From: Kalmusia sp. IMI 367209
Taxonomy: Eukaryota > Ascomycota > Dothideomycetes > Pleosporales > Didymosphaeriaceae
Reading direction: 5' to 3'
Length of the DNA stretch: 64,000 nt
Assembly: GCA_027946365.1 (NCBI GenBank)
Contig: JAPEUQ010000002.1
Coordinates: forward strand, 1,426,001 to 1,490,000
Shown piece after piece: positions 23,017 to 34,338 of the stretch. Below the pieces are notes generated by a model. The model ran no database searches. It saw only the letters and a list, made by a program, of their open reading frames with translations, and was not told the origin of the DNA. How positions within the stretch are numbered: position 1 is the first letter of the stretch; the number at the start of each line of letters is the position of its first letter. A program made the translations under genes and the position numbers.

Positions 23017-24708
23017 ATGGTCAAAAGGCGAGCGTCTCTGTCTACCTTAACAGCAAACAAACGCAGAGCACTCGGCATGTTCTCTGAAGCCTCTTCTACA
23101 TCTCAAACCTCAACATCGTGCGGACAAGCCGACAAATCTGTCACTCCAATATCAGAATCACAGGACTGGCTCAGCGAGGGCTCCTCACTTACCCCAATAG
23201 AGGGGAGTACATCATCAAGAACAACTTCAAAGGCGCCATCCCCACCGACGGCATCATCTAGACCCGACAAGATGGGTGAGGGAACCAAACCGAGAGTCAC
23301 TCCGATTCCTCTGCACATAGATATGGACAAGAGTTTGGGTCTCCCCAGCCCACAGACACGTGAACCGTCGTACGATGGGACCGTGGTATGTACAATACGA
23401 TTAAGCAATTGGCAAATACTTACAGAGTAGACTCTCCCGACCCCAACAAGCAAGCCTGGTACTCTTATACGATATCAACCTCCGGACAGCTTCCCCATTT
23501 TCAAGAGCGGGGACGTCATTATCAAAACCGACCTGGGCCCTTCACCGACGACGTTTCAACTCCATAGTCCTGTGCTATGTCAACACTCTCATTACTTCGC
23601 GAACGCCATCTTGAATTACCCATCTGACGAACAACGTCCATCATGGTACTCCTTCACCATCGAAGAAGCTGACGGCAAAGTCAGACTAGTCCGCCAGCAA
23701 TCCAATGGTGATTGTCCTAACATCTCACACAACGGACTACAAATGATCGAAGGCACGGAGATCAAACCAGAAGACGTCTCCGACGACAATTCCGTAATTA
23801 CTCCCTCGTCTTCCTCGTCCACAGACCCGACCCTTGTGAACCGCAAGCCTAAATACACTACCGCAATTGCATGCTACACCCAGATGCTCGCCTCCTTCTA
23901 CACTATCGCACCCCAGATCTCTACCACCGGTATCGGCACCGCGCTCGTGCAATCCGAAAAGCTTGTCAAAATAGCTACCGAGCTGGGCTGTGTGCACCTC
24001 TTGCAGGCACATCTAGGAAACATTTACGCACAATATCGAAAGAAGCTGTTCTTGGCCATCAAGTCCGATCCACCGCGTTGGATGCAGCTCGCTATAGCAC
24101 TCGAGAACAAGACCATCTACACAGAATGCCTCATCCACATGGTCGGCGCCCACCCAAAATGGCCGTGGACCACCAGCCGCAAAGGTCTAGCAGAGAGTAC
24201 TCAGCACCTGATACGACAGAAAGCGTCGGAGCTTGACAGGCTTCGAGTCGAGGTCGAGCGCGACATCCTCCTCATCAATCTCAATATCGGTGGCGGCTAT
24301 GGTCATCTAGGGCATGCACCGGATCCTACGCAACGGACTGAAATTGAGACGTGGATGACTGTACAGGTCTTCCGCGATGAAATTGCGAAACGGATTTCTG
24401 CTGTTGAGAGGCATAAAGACCATTCGTTGCTCTGGGGTACGCTGTACCGTAAGATGCATAAGGGGACGCTGCCGTGGTTGGAGTCGGACCATGTTAGGGA
24501 AGTGTGTGAGAGCACGATGAAAACCAATTGGAAGGAAATGAGCGAGGACATGATAAAACTAAGAGCTTATGCAGCCAAGGTTGTGGAGAAGCTGGCCGTG
24601 AACGAGCTAATGATCGAGCCGGATACTAACGGTGTTGGATATCTGACTTGTGTGCAGGTCAGGGATGCAGATGTCCCATGGTTAGTGAGCTCTGTAAACA
24701 GAGCCTAG
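23017..24708 (+). CDS. BTB/POZ-like domain protein, 2 exons, 548 aa
   Basis: Exon 1 is 23017-23385 and exon 2 is 23431-24708, with a 45-nt intron (GTATGT donor, GAGTAG acceptor), phase 0. The N-terminal 120 residues are Ser/Thr/Pro-rich with basic stretches (MVKRRASLS). Around residues 145-190 is a BTB start: FKSGDVIIKTDLG, then TFQLHSPVLCQHSHYFANAI. The C-terminal half is helical and without a name (LAIALENKTIYTECLIHMVG, then DEIAKRISAVERHKD). This layout matches the large fungal family of BTB proteins of unknown function; some act with Cul3 ligases, but that is not shown here. No frame breaks were seen. Confidence 0.75.
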
Positions 24709-24954
24709 TGTGAGTACGAGTGATGCAAGCATGTGCGTCTAGTGCTTTTCCTAGTTTTTATGGTATCATTGGCCTTCTCGGGTGAACATGATGCTCCTTT
24801 TGAATTTGTCTTTGGCGGTGGTTGTGGGTATGGAAGGAGTACTTCCTGGCTATTTTTATCATCACTTCCTCATTCAATATGATTTGGGATTTAAAAGAAC
24901 ATTTAATCGTTGCAGATGGGTATCAATCTCATACCAAGAGGGAAATTTTTCCAG

Positions 24955-25995
24955 CTATCTGCGCGAAGTCGAACCAAAGCCGGTGCTCTCGTGTCTCGTA
25001 GATGAGTAGCTCGGAGACCCTGACGACCCTGACGATGAGCGCGAGCTACCTTCGCCATTATTCCACCTACTACTGCCCCAACCGGAACCTGTCTGGTTAT
25101 TATTCAAGCCCCCTGCTCGGCCTGCTGCGTAACCTGCGGCTGCTCCACCAAGAGCACCAGACCAGAAACCAGGTCTCCAGCCTTGGTTGTTCGTGCTGCC
25201 ATAGGAGCGCTTGTCATTTTGTCCCGGGCGCCAGTCGTACGGCGGAGGCGGATCATCGTCGTTTCCACCGTAACCTCCCCATCCACCGCCACCACCGCCC
25301 CCAGCCCGGTCGATTTCCACCAACGCCGCCAGCCCCTGCACCACCTTGGCCGGTCGCCCAATCCCTTACGGCATTGTACACAATCCATGCCGCCACTCCC
25401 ACAAATATGATCCAAAAAACCGTCGCAACAACTTTGTCCCCCGTCGTCTTCTCATGGTCCCCTTCATCGTCCCCAAACCAATGCTTCCTCTTTCCATACT
25501 TCTCTTCTCCCTTCTCCGTCAGGACTAGTCTATACTCGACTCCACAGCTGCCCTTTAAGATATATGGGTCCTCGGGGTAATCGTAGCCTTCACATATCAC
25601 GTCGGTGGAGCCGAGCTTGAATTCGTCGGGTAGTGAGGCTGTACAGGTCCATTGGATGGAGTCATCGTCATAGTCGGAGCCGCTGTTTTTGCAGCGCATT
25701 ACATCGATATCATATAGGCCGCGCGCAGAACCACCGATGCATTTTAGCTATTGAGGTGTTAGCTGATATCTCACAGCGGGAGTTTGAGAGGGGTTGGAGG
25801 GGTTAGAGGGGTAGATGGGAAATGTACCTGTGGTATCGCGGAGACGCGGCGGTGAGATGTTTGAAGATCTTTGCGTAGTGTGAGGCTTTGCACATTTGAG
25901 AGCTTGACTTTGGGTGCAGATCGTAGCGCGGAACTGCCCTCGAGTAGGTTCGTGGCGGCTAGCAACGCCGAGTAGAGAAAGTTGAGGTAGTGCAT
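24955..25995 (-). CDS. SARAF-like ER calcium-entry regulator, 2 exons, frame broken near 25300
   Basis: Exon 1 (25828-25995) gives a signal peptide (MHYLNFLYSALLAATNLLEG) and a short lumenal segment. Exon 2 starts at 25747 with LKCIGGSARG. The lumenal SARAF domain contains DDSIQWTCTASLPDEF and YDYPEDPYILKGSCGVEYRL. One membrane helix follows (VVATVFWIIFVGVAAWIVYN), then a Gly-rich cytosolic tail with DDPPPPYDWRPG. SARAF/TMEM66 restrains store-operated calcium entry in animals; fungi have homologues with the same layout. The helix and the tail are in different frames. The change needed is one extra base near the C5 run at 25298-25302 (plus strand), in a Gly-coding stretch. No intron fits. The gene is divergent from PBN1 with about 290 bp between starts. 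Confidence 0.78.
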
Positions 25996-26287
25996 CGTGA
26001 GAGTCGGATTCTCGTCGGGCGTGAAATGCTAGCAGAGAAATATCATATATTTTGCCATGCGTGGCGACACATACAGAGGACACCGTGTTGGAATCCGATG
26101 CGCAAGGCAACGGCTTGCCATGGGCGAACTGTGAAAGCGATGGTCTTGGCGTTCGTCATCCGGTCTAGAACATTGGACCCTTTGCTGTAATTTATGGCCT
26201 TATAGAGCTAGCGCGGAATCTGTTACGGGAACGCGTGAACGTCTACATGTAGTCGAGAGCAACTGACAGGCGACTCCAACATCAACC

Positions 26288-27901
26288 ATGAAACAGCGAA
26301 TAACATACTTGGTCAAAGACCCGGACTCCTTCACCCCGGAGAAGCTTAATGTGAAAGATGGATCGCTTACATTAAACGGAGTCGAAGCTGTGAAAGAACA
26401 TCGCCTAACTTTCAGCCTAGACGAACTCCCTGCAGTGGTATAGACGACCTCAGACCTTTTCTCCTCGCTCCAAATATGTTGATACTAAAGTCTTGCAGCT
26501 AAAGAAATCTCTGAGGCAGTGGCACGAGTTGCACATCAAATGGGCCTCTCCAGAGCCACACACCGCCATCCCACCCTTCACGTCACGTGTCACGCCAGGC
26601 CTACACGTTTTCTTCGAACCGCAAGAGACGCAGCCTATAGACCAATTTTGTGATCTTCTACATGCAGCCTTTGACTTGGGACTGAAATGCTCGTCGACGC
26701 AAGAAGCAGCCACGACGCTTGCCTATCTTTCCGAACGCTCGCGTCCAGATACGTCGTTGCAGTACTACTCCTACCTTCCGACATTGACACAGCTAGTCTC
26801 ATATATCCGGAAGAATATCTGCTCATCGTCTTCTAAGACGTGTAAAGAGAGAGCAGAGTCGCTGCTCGGGGTATCGTATCTCGACATCGATTATGATTCT
26901 ACTGCCGCAAAAGTCGTCCTGACTGCATTCTGGGAATCACCACCTAAAGAGCCCATCTGGACAGATCACATAACCGCCCTGACTGGCGAGCAAACAGTCG
27001 AAGTCGGTGTATTGACTCATGAGCCAAACCCGGACCCGGAGGATATAGCCTTCGGTGGCTTCCTCACAGTTCTAGGCCGCGACACTGCACCCAGTACGTC
27101 CCCTTCCTCTCCCGGACCATTAACTCACTTACGCCTCCTATAGAGCCAACACGATTCCAAACGCCCACCCGGCACTACCCTCTGCCCATTCCCCAAACCT
27201 ACACACCACTCGTTCGCCCACCCTACCGGCCTTCACCCCACCCTCCAACTCACCTTTACCTCCTCTTCCTCACCCCACCCAACCCAACATGCACTCTCCA
27301 CACCCACATAACCCTCCCTTCCTACCTCTTCATAGACAAATACCAATTCACAGACGCGCTCTTCCTCGCGTCGCATAACCTCGCCGCGCTGCGTCAAATA
27401 TCCGGTGCCACGGATCTCGAAGCACCAGACTGGGTTGTGCCACAATGGGGAAGCTCCGCCCTATTCGAACTCGCGTTCCCATCCACTGAAGGAGATATAG
27501 GAGGGCAGTGGAATGTCTCAATCCCGATGCACTTGCGCTACCTCCCCGCCGCCGCACGCTCACACGCGCGCGTCCCGGTCCCCTGGCCCGTCGTGTTCTG
27601 GGCGTGCGACGCCGAACAGGAACTGACTGGCAATCCGTTTGACCGCGTGAATCTCGGCTATGAAGTGTCGTTTGGACGTGAGACGCGTTTTATGCACTTG
27701 GCACCGGCGGAGAAGGGGAATGGGACCGGCGAGCTGGTGGAGTGGATTGATGTTCCAGTGTTGGATACGCGGGGGACTGGTTGGGTAGAAGTAGGGACGA
27801 TAGGGATTGTTATGTTGGCGTTCTTGGGCCTGTGTTGGGTGTTGTTTGGGGGTGCGGGAAAGAAAGCTGCAAATGGTGAGCAGGAGAAGAAGAAGCAGTG
27901 A
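26288..27901 (+). CDS. pbn1: GPI mannosyltransferase I cofactor Pbn1 (PIG-X), 3 exons, 500 aa
   Basis: Exons 26288-26437, 26499-27093 and 27144-27901 join in frame. The N-terminus MKQRITYLVKDPDSFTPEKL is the family start. The centre has ELHIKWASPEP and FWESPP. The PIG-X part follows, with LVRPPYRPSPHPPTHLYLLF, LPSYLFIDKYQF, APDWVVPQWGSSALFEL and the IPMHLRYLPAA motif. One membrane helix lies near the C-terminus (TIGIVMLAFLGLCWVLF), followed by a short lysine-rich tail. Pbn1 is an ER membrane protein that supports Gpi14 in adding the first mannose to the GPI anchor. Only Pbn1 is seen; Gpi14 is not in the window. The strongly Pro-rich third exon start is unusual but stays in frame. Confidence 0.9.
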
Positions 27902-28392
27902 GGAGGGTAGAGGTGCATGTAAAAGGGACCTGATGAGATGCATTATATATCCAAGGGAAGTCTATCAATTTCACATGTGAAAGCAAGCAGAAACAGTATG
28001 GCATACTTGTAGTCAGTCAATATCTCTATTTAGCGATGATCGCACGAACTACTCTCACGCTGCACCGTTCCTTTACAGTGTTAGACACAGATTAGGACGA
28101 CAGGCGAATCCTGTTAATGCCCTTCACAACGAGCTGTGTGCTGCTGTCTTGGCATTATGCCAGTTGGTAATGTGGGTATCTCTGTAACCGTATACTCCAC
28201 TCGTAAGAATCATTAGACCATTCAAGTGATGCATACTCCCCTCAGGGAGGGTTGAGGATTCCTACATCCCTTAGGAGATTGTCAATCCCTTCGCCTTTCA
28301 AATAGTCGTTCACTCCCGGATCTTCATCACTGACTCCGAGTTTGTCTACGCCTCGATTACCCAGAAAATATCTATGCTCATCAGCAACCCTG
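27902..28392. other. Convergent 3' flanks, no gene seen
   Basis: About 490 bp between convergent PBN1 and AOS1. A 77-codon frame at 28242-28475 overlaps the AOS1 end in another frame and has no recognisable content. Confidence 0.35.
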
Positions 28393-29755
28393 TCAAGCGA
28401 GCACAATAGGCGCTTCGACAGGTATAGGAATGATGGGAGGAATGGGGTCATTCGGGAAGATGGGATGAAGAGCATACACTTGCCCCGAGCAATCCTCGCC
28501 GTCGAACAGCATCAGGTTCTGGATGGGCTGTTCTCGTTTGCCGAGAACATTGATTACATCCTGAGCCAGCTGTCCGCCGAGGTATGCCGTGACTGGTGCA
28601 AGCTCACTCCCAAGGTTGCTCAGGAAGCTCTTGAGGAAGTCAGAGGTGAGTGTCTCCGAAGGAAGGAAGAGCTCTTTGTGCCTGTCCGATGCAGACGCAG
28701 TGAAGAGTCCTAGATCGAAGGGTTTGTGCGCAGGCTCATCGCCACGACCTTGGCGCTGCCATTCCCAAAGCGTGCGGATGCAAGTGAGGAGCGGATGCAC
28801 CTTCTTCAGCTTGCGAGCGTTGTTCTGCAACTCCGGAGCCAGAGGCGAGCTAGCAGCCAATAGCAAAGGCGTGTATAGCTCCCGCTTTGTGACCAGCTCG
28901 ATGTTCTTTCCATTCTCCTTCTTGAATTTGACATCGATGATGGATCGCGTCGCTGTTTCCGGCTTCAGCTCCGTCTTCCTGCCTTCCATTCTCTCGACGA
29001 CGAACTCGTGCGTGCCTAGGTCTGCGAAGATATAGCCGTACATGCCATGGCTGGCTCCAGCGTAGAATGGGCGTCCCGCGACTCTGGCGCAAGAGTCCAT
29101 GTTGGCCAGAATAGTGAAATTGAGGTCGGTGGCTATGATCATATCGAAGGGTTTGTAGAACTCGGGGTCCATCTCTTGGCCAATATCGCGGGTGATAACA
29201 TTGACCTTGACGCGAGGGTTGAGTTTCTGGACCTCGGGTGCTGCTGCTTCCGCGCGCTGGTATGGATTAGGATCTATTAAATTGCACGCTATATGAAAAT
29301 GCATACGTTTTTGCCGATGTCAGCCTCGCTGACGAAAAATTGAGCTCCCAAGTCGTCCTCGGTGACATTCTCGTGGTCCGCAAGTGTGATAGAGCCAATA
29401 CCTGCGAGCACTAGGTTCTTTGCGATTTCGTTGGCGAGGGCTTTGATGGAGACAAGCAAGATATTCGCGTTCCGAATTCTACGCTATTAGCCAATTTTGA
29501 CACAGATTGAAGGAGCTCCGCTCACCGATTCTGAGCTTCGAGGCCCCATAGACGGATTTGTCGGTCGTAGAGGGCAATCTCGTCTAATGCATTTAGCAAT
29601 TGGGCTGTGTAAGGCAGAGGGTACGCCCTACCTGCAGACACAGTCTCTGCTTGAGCTATGGCTGCAACCAGCTGTCCAGCAGCATCTGGCGCAGGGAAGA
29701 TGCCATCACCGTTGGTTGCGGGGGGTTCAGCTGCTGGAGCGGCCGGCTCAGCCAT
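28393..29755 (-). CDS. aos1: SUMO-activating enzyme E1 subunit Aos1 (SAE1), 4 exons, 405 aa
   Basis: Exons 29632-29755, 29526-29583, 29307-29478 and 28393-29256 join in frame. Hallmarks: DEIALYDRQIRLWGLEAQNR, the ThiF-type E1 start; ANILLVSIKALANEIAKNLV and GSITLADHENVTEDDLGAQF, the nucleotide fold; FMxxADIGKN-type segment before RAEAAAPEVQKLNPRV; then the AOS1-like C-terminal ThiF half with APVTAYLGGQLAQDVINVL and LMLFDGEDCSGQVYAL. Aos1 pairs with Uba2 to adenylate SUMO; it lacks the catalytic Cys, which is in Uba2. The 5' exons are small and split at conserved motifs, so an ORF scan alone finds only the last exon. It shares a promoter of about 290 bp with the plus-strand gene at 30046. Confidence 0.92.
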
Positions 29756-30045
29756 ATTGTGGTGTATGTGTGACTTGAGCAGGGAGACGGTGGCTCGGTG
29801 GAGAGAGTTGCGATTGTGATAGGAAGGAGCACTTCAATCGTTCGGTGTCGTCTTGCGGAACAGGGAGCTACGGCAATAGCAGAGCTCGGAAGTAAGAGAA
29901 CGCTGTTGAGCCGCATTTCTTGGACAGAGCACGGGCCGATGCCGATCGCGGGGCGTAGTGGCTGACAAGCCGACGTCCTACAGACTACTGCTCATTAACC
30001 AACCCGTCCTCCACATCACTCCCGACCGAAAGAACAACATTCCCC

Positions 30046-32062
30046 ATGCCGAGAAACCAGCCCAACTCGCCGTCTCCGCCGCCCCCACTATCCGGCTTTC
30101 CCTATGCCGGGCCCGGCTTTGACTTTCCAGAAGCTTCAGCCTCCCCGCCGCCTTCCCGCACAACGACGTCAGCCCACTCACGGATGAATCAACTCACCGA
30201 TTTCCTCAGTCAGCAATACCAAATTAGCTCGACTGAGCGCGAGGATGTGCCCCCACGACGATTGAGGACTGAGCCCCGGCGCCGACCAGCTGCTCGCACT
30301 GCCCAGATTCCCCGTCATGCCGAGCGCGAGCCTGGAACTATCAATACACAGCGCAACTCGCCCCTAGTCACGGGCCGACCGACCGCTACCCCAAGCGAAC
30401 GTTATCTTCTCCGTCGAGCCCACGCTCGTGTGAGAGATGTTCGTTCCGTTATTGAAGACCCTGCAACCGACGTGCTAGACTCCTTGAGCAACATGCCGCC
30501 GAATCCCTTCCACGCATCCCACTCCAGTCGCCGAGAACGTAGCCCTACCAGCGGGTCTGATGGCCCACGCAGACAGACCAAGAGACGCAAATTGGACCAC
30601 CCAGCCCGACCAGCTTCAGAATACGATGGCTTCAAGTACGGTTACAAGGGGCAGGTGGTTCGCGGCAGGCTTCGAATGGAGGTAGTCAGTTGTGACGGCG
30701 GTGAATATGATAGAGGTAGCTCGCTATACAAGGTCCAGAATGTGCTGAGCAACGACAAGAGCGTGTATTGTAGCCAGAGTGGAAGGTGCAATTTGCTGCT
30801 CAAACATATTGGCGAGATGCCCTTCTGCTTGGAGAAGGTGGTCATTCGTGCACCAGACCGAGGATTCACTGCTCCGGTACAAGAAGGCTTGATATTCGTG
30901 GCCATGTCTCCGGATAAACTTCTTTCAGGAACCTCGGCCTACGAAATTGAATACAACCCTAAGGCCTCTAGTCCTCCGCCCCTGTCGCCTGACCCGAGTC
31001 ATACTAGAGAAATAGATGATGAACTTCTCTCGTTTCAAGAAGCCATTATGGATGAGGCTGTGTGGGTGAGATCTCGCCAGACCATGACTGAGAGGATTGA
31101 GCGTTTGGGACTTCGTAATCGGCGCTCAGGAGCGCCGCCTATACCCTCGGTAACGCGAGACCACCAACATGGACAGCAAAGTGCCGATGAAGATGACGGT
31201 TTCAACGAATGCCCTTACCATATTGAAGAGGGTGATTCTAACGCTGCAGGAGTCTCTGCTCCTACGCCACCGTACGTAGGCTCCCGAGACAGAGAATATA
31301 CTCAACTGATTTACGTCTATTTCTGATTTATTTGGGGACTATTTACTTCACTGAATATGTTCTCGATTCTTGAGACTCTGCTGACTCTATGACCCGCTTA
31401 GGCCCTTCACGACAACGACCGAGAGCGAACCTGAAGACTCTGAAGAAACTGAGGCATTACCTAGTGCTGCCATAATGGCAGATCGACTTCGACGAGAAAG
31501 TCGCTATCGCTCTGAAGGCGAGGATGACGATGAACTTGAAGACTTGATCCATCAACCCTTCGAAACCTTTCGGCGCGCACAGGCCCTGCAATCCTTAGAG
31601 AGGTACACTCCAGAGAGCGAGCGACGCTGGTACCAGCGATACGATCCCATCCGCGCTACACGCCTTCAAACACCAAGCAGCATCAAGCCCAAAAACCCCC
31701 AAGCTGATTCGGAAGATCTGATCCAGCCCCATGCTCGATTTTTTATCGCGCGGCATAAAAATAAGATTACGATCAAATTCCATCCAACTATGTAGGTTTT
31801 AGACCTTGTCGTACTCGGTCGGGATAAGAGTCCGGGCAAGCATTGTTGGCCGAGCCATCTCAAGATATATCATACCCACATTGACTATGCACAGACTTGT
31901 GTCCCGCGACTAATTGACTCTCGCTGACACCTTCCTAGATCAGGCAAGCACGTCTTGCTGAAACTCTGGAGTCCCACGCACGACGGCAACATCGACATCG
32001 AGAGCGTCCAATTCTACGGCTACTCTGGCCCCCGCTTCTTTCCCGCAGTACAACCGCGCTAG
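30046..32062 (+). CDS. Conserved fungal protein with a split beta-sandwich-like domain, 3 exons, 579 aa
   Basis: Exons 30046-31271, 31402-31791 and 31939-32062 join in frame (phases 2 and 2). The first 200 residues are Pro/Ser/Arg-rich with a basic stretch (RRQTKRRKLDHP). Two conserved blocks are then separated by about 200 poorly conserved residues. Block 1 is VYCSQSGRCNLLLKHIGEMP, then CLEKVVIRAPDRGFTAPVQE, then GLIFVAM. Block 2 at the end is FIARHKNKITIKFHP, then HVLLKLWSP and IESVQFYGYSGPRFFPA. The two blocks look like the front and back strands of one discoidin/APC10-type jelly roll, with the acidic linker (SEPEDSEETEAL) as an insertion. That reading is inference. I do not know the family by name and no function is claimed. 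Confidence 0.75.
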
Positions 32063-34338
32063 GAAGATCTCTCCATTTCCAGGCTCAGGTGCATTTGAGA
32101 CCTCTGTAGCAAGTTACCGATATGCACGGTCAGGTTGGTGTGACGAAGTGACGATCCACATCACGTCTGTTCTTTAGGATATCTTTTGAGTCATCCGAGG
32201 TTCGAAACATAGCATGCATGTGAGCCTTCCACCACATGAATATCTATTTTCAAACAGCTAGCTGTGGGCATGCGAGTGCAATGACATGCATGTATGATTT
32301 GCTCGCTTCCCCGCTGCTTGTCGGAATATGAAGCGTTTAGATCCCGAAAATCGTCCCGTATATCCTATGCGCTTAGAGCGGCGAGGAAACTCCATATCGC
32401 AATTACACCAACGCCATGCACCCAAAACTGAACTTAACCGAACTGATGTCTCAACTGCCGCACAGAACCACTATCATCATACACGAGAATTCTCCGCCGT
32501 TGTCAATCGCTCTCCACTCGATTTTACAAAAGCGTAGACATGCGTCTAGGCGGCACGGTTCGTGACCGATTGCATACCAGACGTCGGGGTTGGGTGCCTC
32601 AGAGAGTTAGACGCCGGCATTTGAACGCATAGTGTGGAAACGCGTAGCGGAGAAGCTATGTAGTGTGGCACAAAAAAAAGCAAAAGGAAGACGAGTTACG
32701 TCATTTTTGCTACCCAGTCCGAAGGAGGCAATACGAGCGACTAGGAGGACGGGACAATAGAGGCCTACACAATTTCATTTTGGCGTTTGGGACGGACGGT
32801 GTGATGGGGTAATTGCTTTTCGCGTTTATCCCGCGCATCAGGCAATTGCCACGAGGAGCCATGACGCATGCTTCCTTTGACAGGAAACGGCTTCTTGCCA
32901 CGCATGTAGCACAGAGCAACGCTCAGCCATGTTGACATTATGCCTGGCTCACCACCGCCTTGACTCCCCTCAGCTTCTCGTGACGAATGCGAAAGTGATG
33001 TTCATTCTGCGACCGCTGACCTGGGATGCGATCCTCGTCAATCTAGATCGAGATCCAATCGCCATGCATGCCGGGTAACCACACGTAGACGCCGCCATAT
33101 AGGTCCGCATACACGATATCTTGCTCCTTGTGCACAATGGGGCTGCAAGCCATGTTTGCCGTAGACTATCGAAAATGCATGTTGCTTGTCGTTGAATGTA
33201 TGCCGTCTACGCAAGGGATCCCGGGGCGCGACTTATCGAGGGATCCCCAGTCTTCCATTATGAAAGGGATCCTAGCAATGTACATACTTAGCCACAGTCC
33301 CACACTGCGACCGATCACGCAGGACGCGGGTATACGGCACCCTGCAATGCCGCAAGCTGTGCATCGGCATCTCGAACAATGTACGAGGCGGGCGTCGGTG
33401 TATAGTGTTTGTACGTATAGTCTTGTCCCATCGCATCGCATCGCATCTCATCGTGCATGCATTTTCGAGTCGCGCTAGATGCGGTTCCGCCGACCTAGCT
33501 GCATGGACGCCGCCCTTGCTGTTGAGGGGCTGAGCGGTGAGATCGAGATACACGGGTGCCATGCCTTGGGATAGACGATCGGTGAGGCTGCGCGGGTGGA
33601 GTGTAACCTCTGCGACGCCACGGTGTGCGCGCAGGAAATGAATGTAGGCGATGAGATGTGAGAATGGAGCGTTCGTACGGCGAGGGAAGGAACAAAAAGA
33701 CATCCGATAGGCGCCCCCCATGTTGATATAGCCTCGCAATTAGTTGACATATTATATGGGTCAGGTGCGGTTTGAAAGAGGAGATACCAACACGACGAAT
33801 ACACCATGCTGAGCATAAAATAAACTCGCTGGTCGAAATCAACTCGGACTCGGATCAGACTTTGGATCGAAGTAGAGGTGTTCGAACTTCATATTTAGTA
33901 TTCATGGATTTGCCAAACTTTTCCACCTCGTTATTCCTCTATTGTACATATGTAGCAGCAATGTTCGTATCCGCTCGGCATCTCGTGCGAGAGCGGGGGT
34001 ATCATAACCATTCCCATGCAAAGGAAAAAAAAAACTTCCCATGATGAACCCTTTGGTACGGGCTGTCCCAAAAACGCCATCGCTATGCAAAAATGAAAGC
34101 CAACAAAGACATGTCCTCCGTGCCGGCAAGAAAACACCTAGTATATACAGGGAGCAGATAGCATGGTAGCCATATTGGACTCAGTGACGCCATCCGAAAG
34201 GAAGGCCAAAAATAACAACTTTGCAGCGCCAGAAATGCTGGAGGCGCTTAAAGAAACAGTGACGAAGTCTGCTCAGATCTGGGTGGTTGCCGAGAACGAT
34301 GCTGCGGAGTGAGCACCAAAAGGCTTTGGCTTCGACGC
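32063..34338. other. Large intergenic region, no gene seen
   Basis: About 2.3 kb between the end of the plus-strand gene and the end of SAC3. Overlapping short frames at 33128-33842 run on both strands and are not conserved-looking. Contains the short CATCG repeat at 33429. No RNA gene was recognised. Confidence 0.35.
33429..33453. repeat. Short CATCG pentanucleotide tract
   Basis: Five consecutive pentamers: three perfect CATCG units, one CATCT and one CATCG. A small microsatellite in non-coding DNA. Confidence 0.6.

Noticed and set aside
28589..29035. 148-codon plus-strand frame opposite AOS1
   Set aside because: Inside the AOS1 last exon; Ser/Leu-rich shadow.
33128..33842. Set of overlapping short frames as a possible small-protein locus
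   Set aside because: Frames conflict on both strands, no splice pattern, no recognisable residues.
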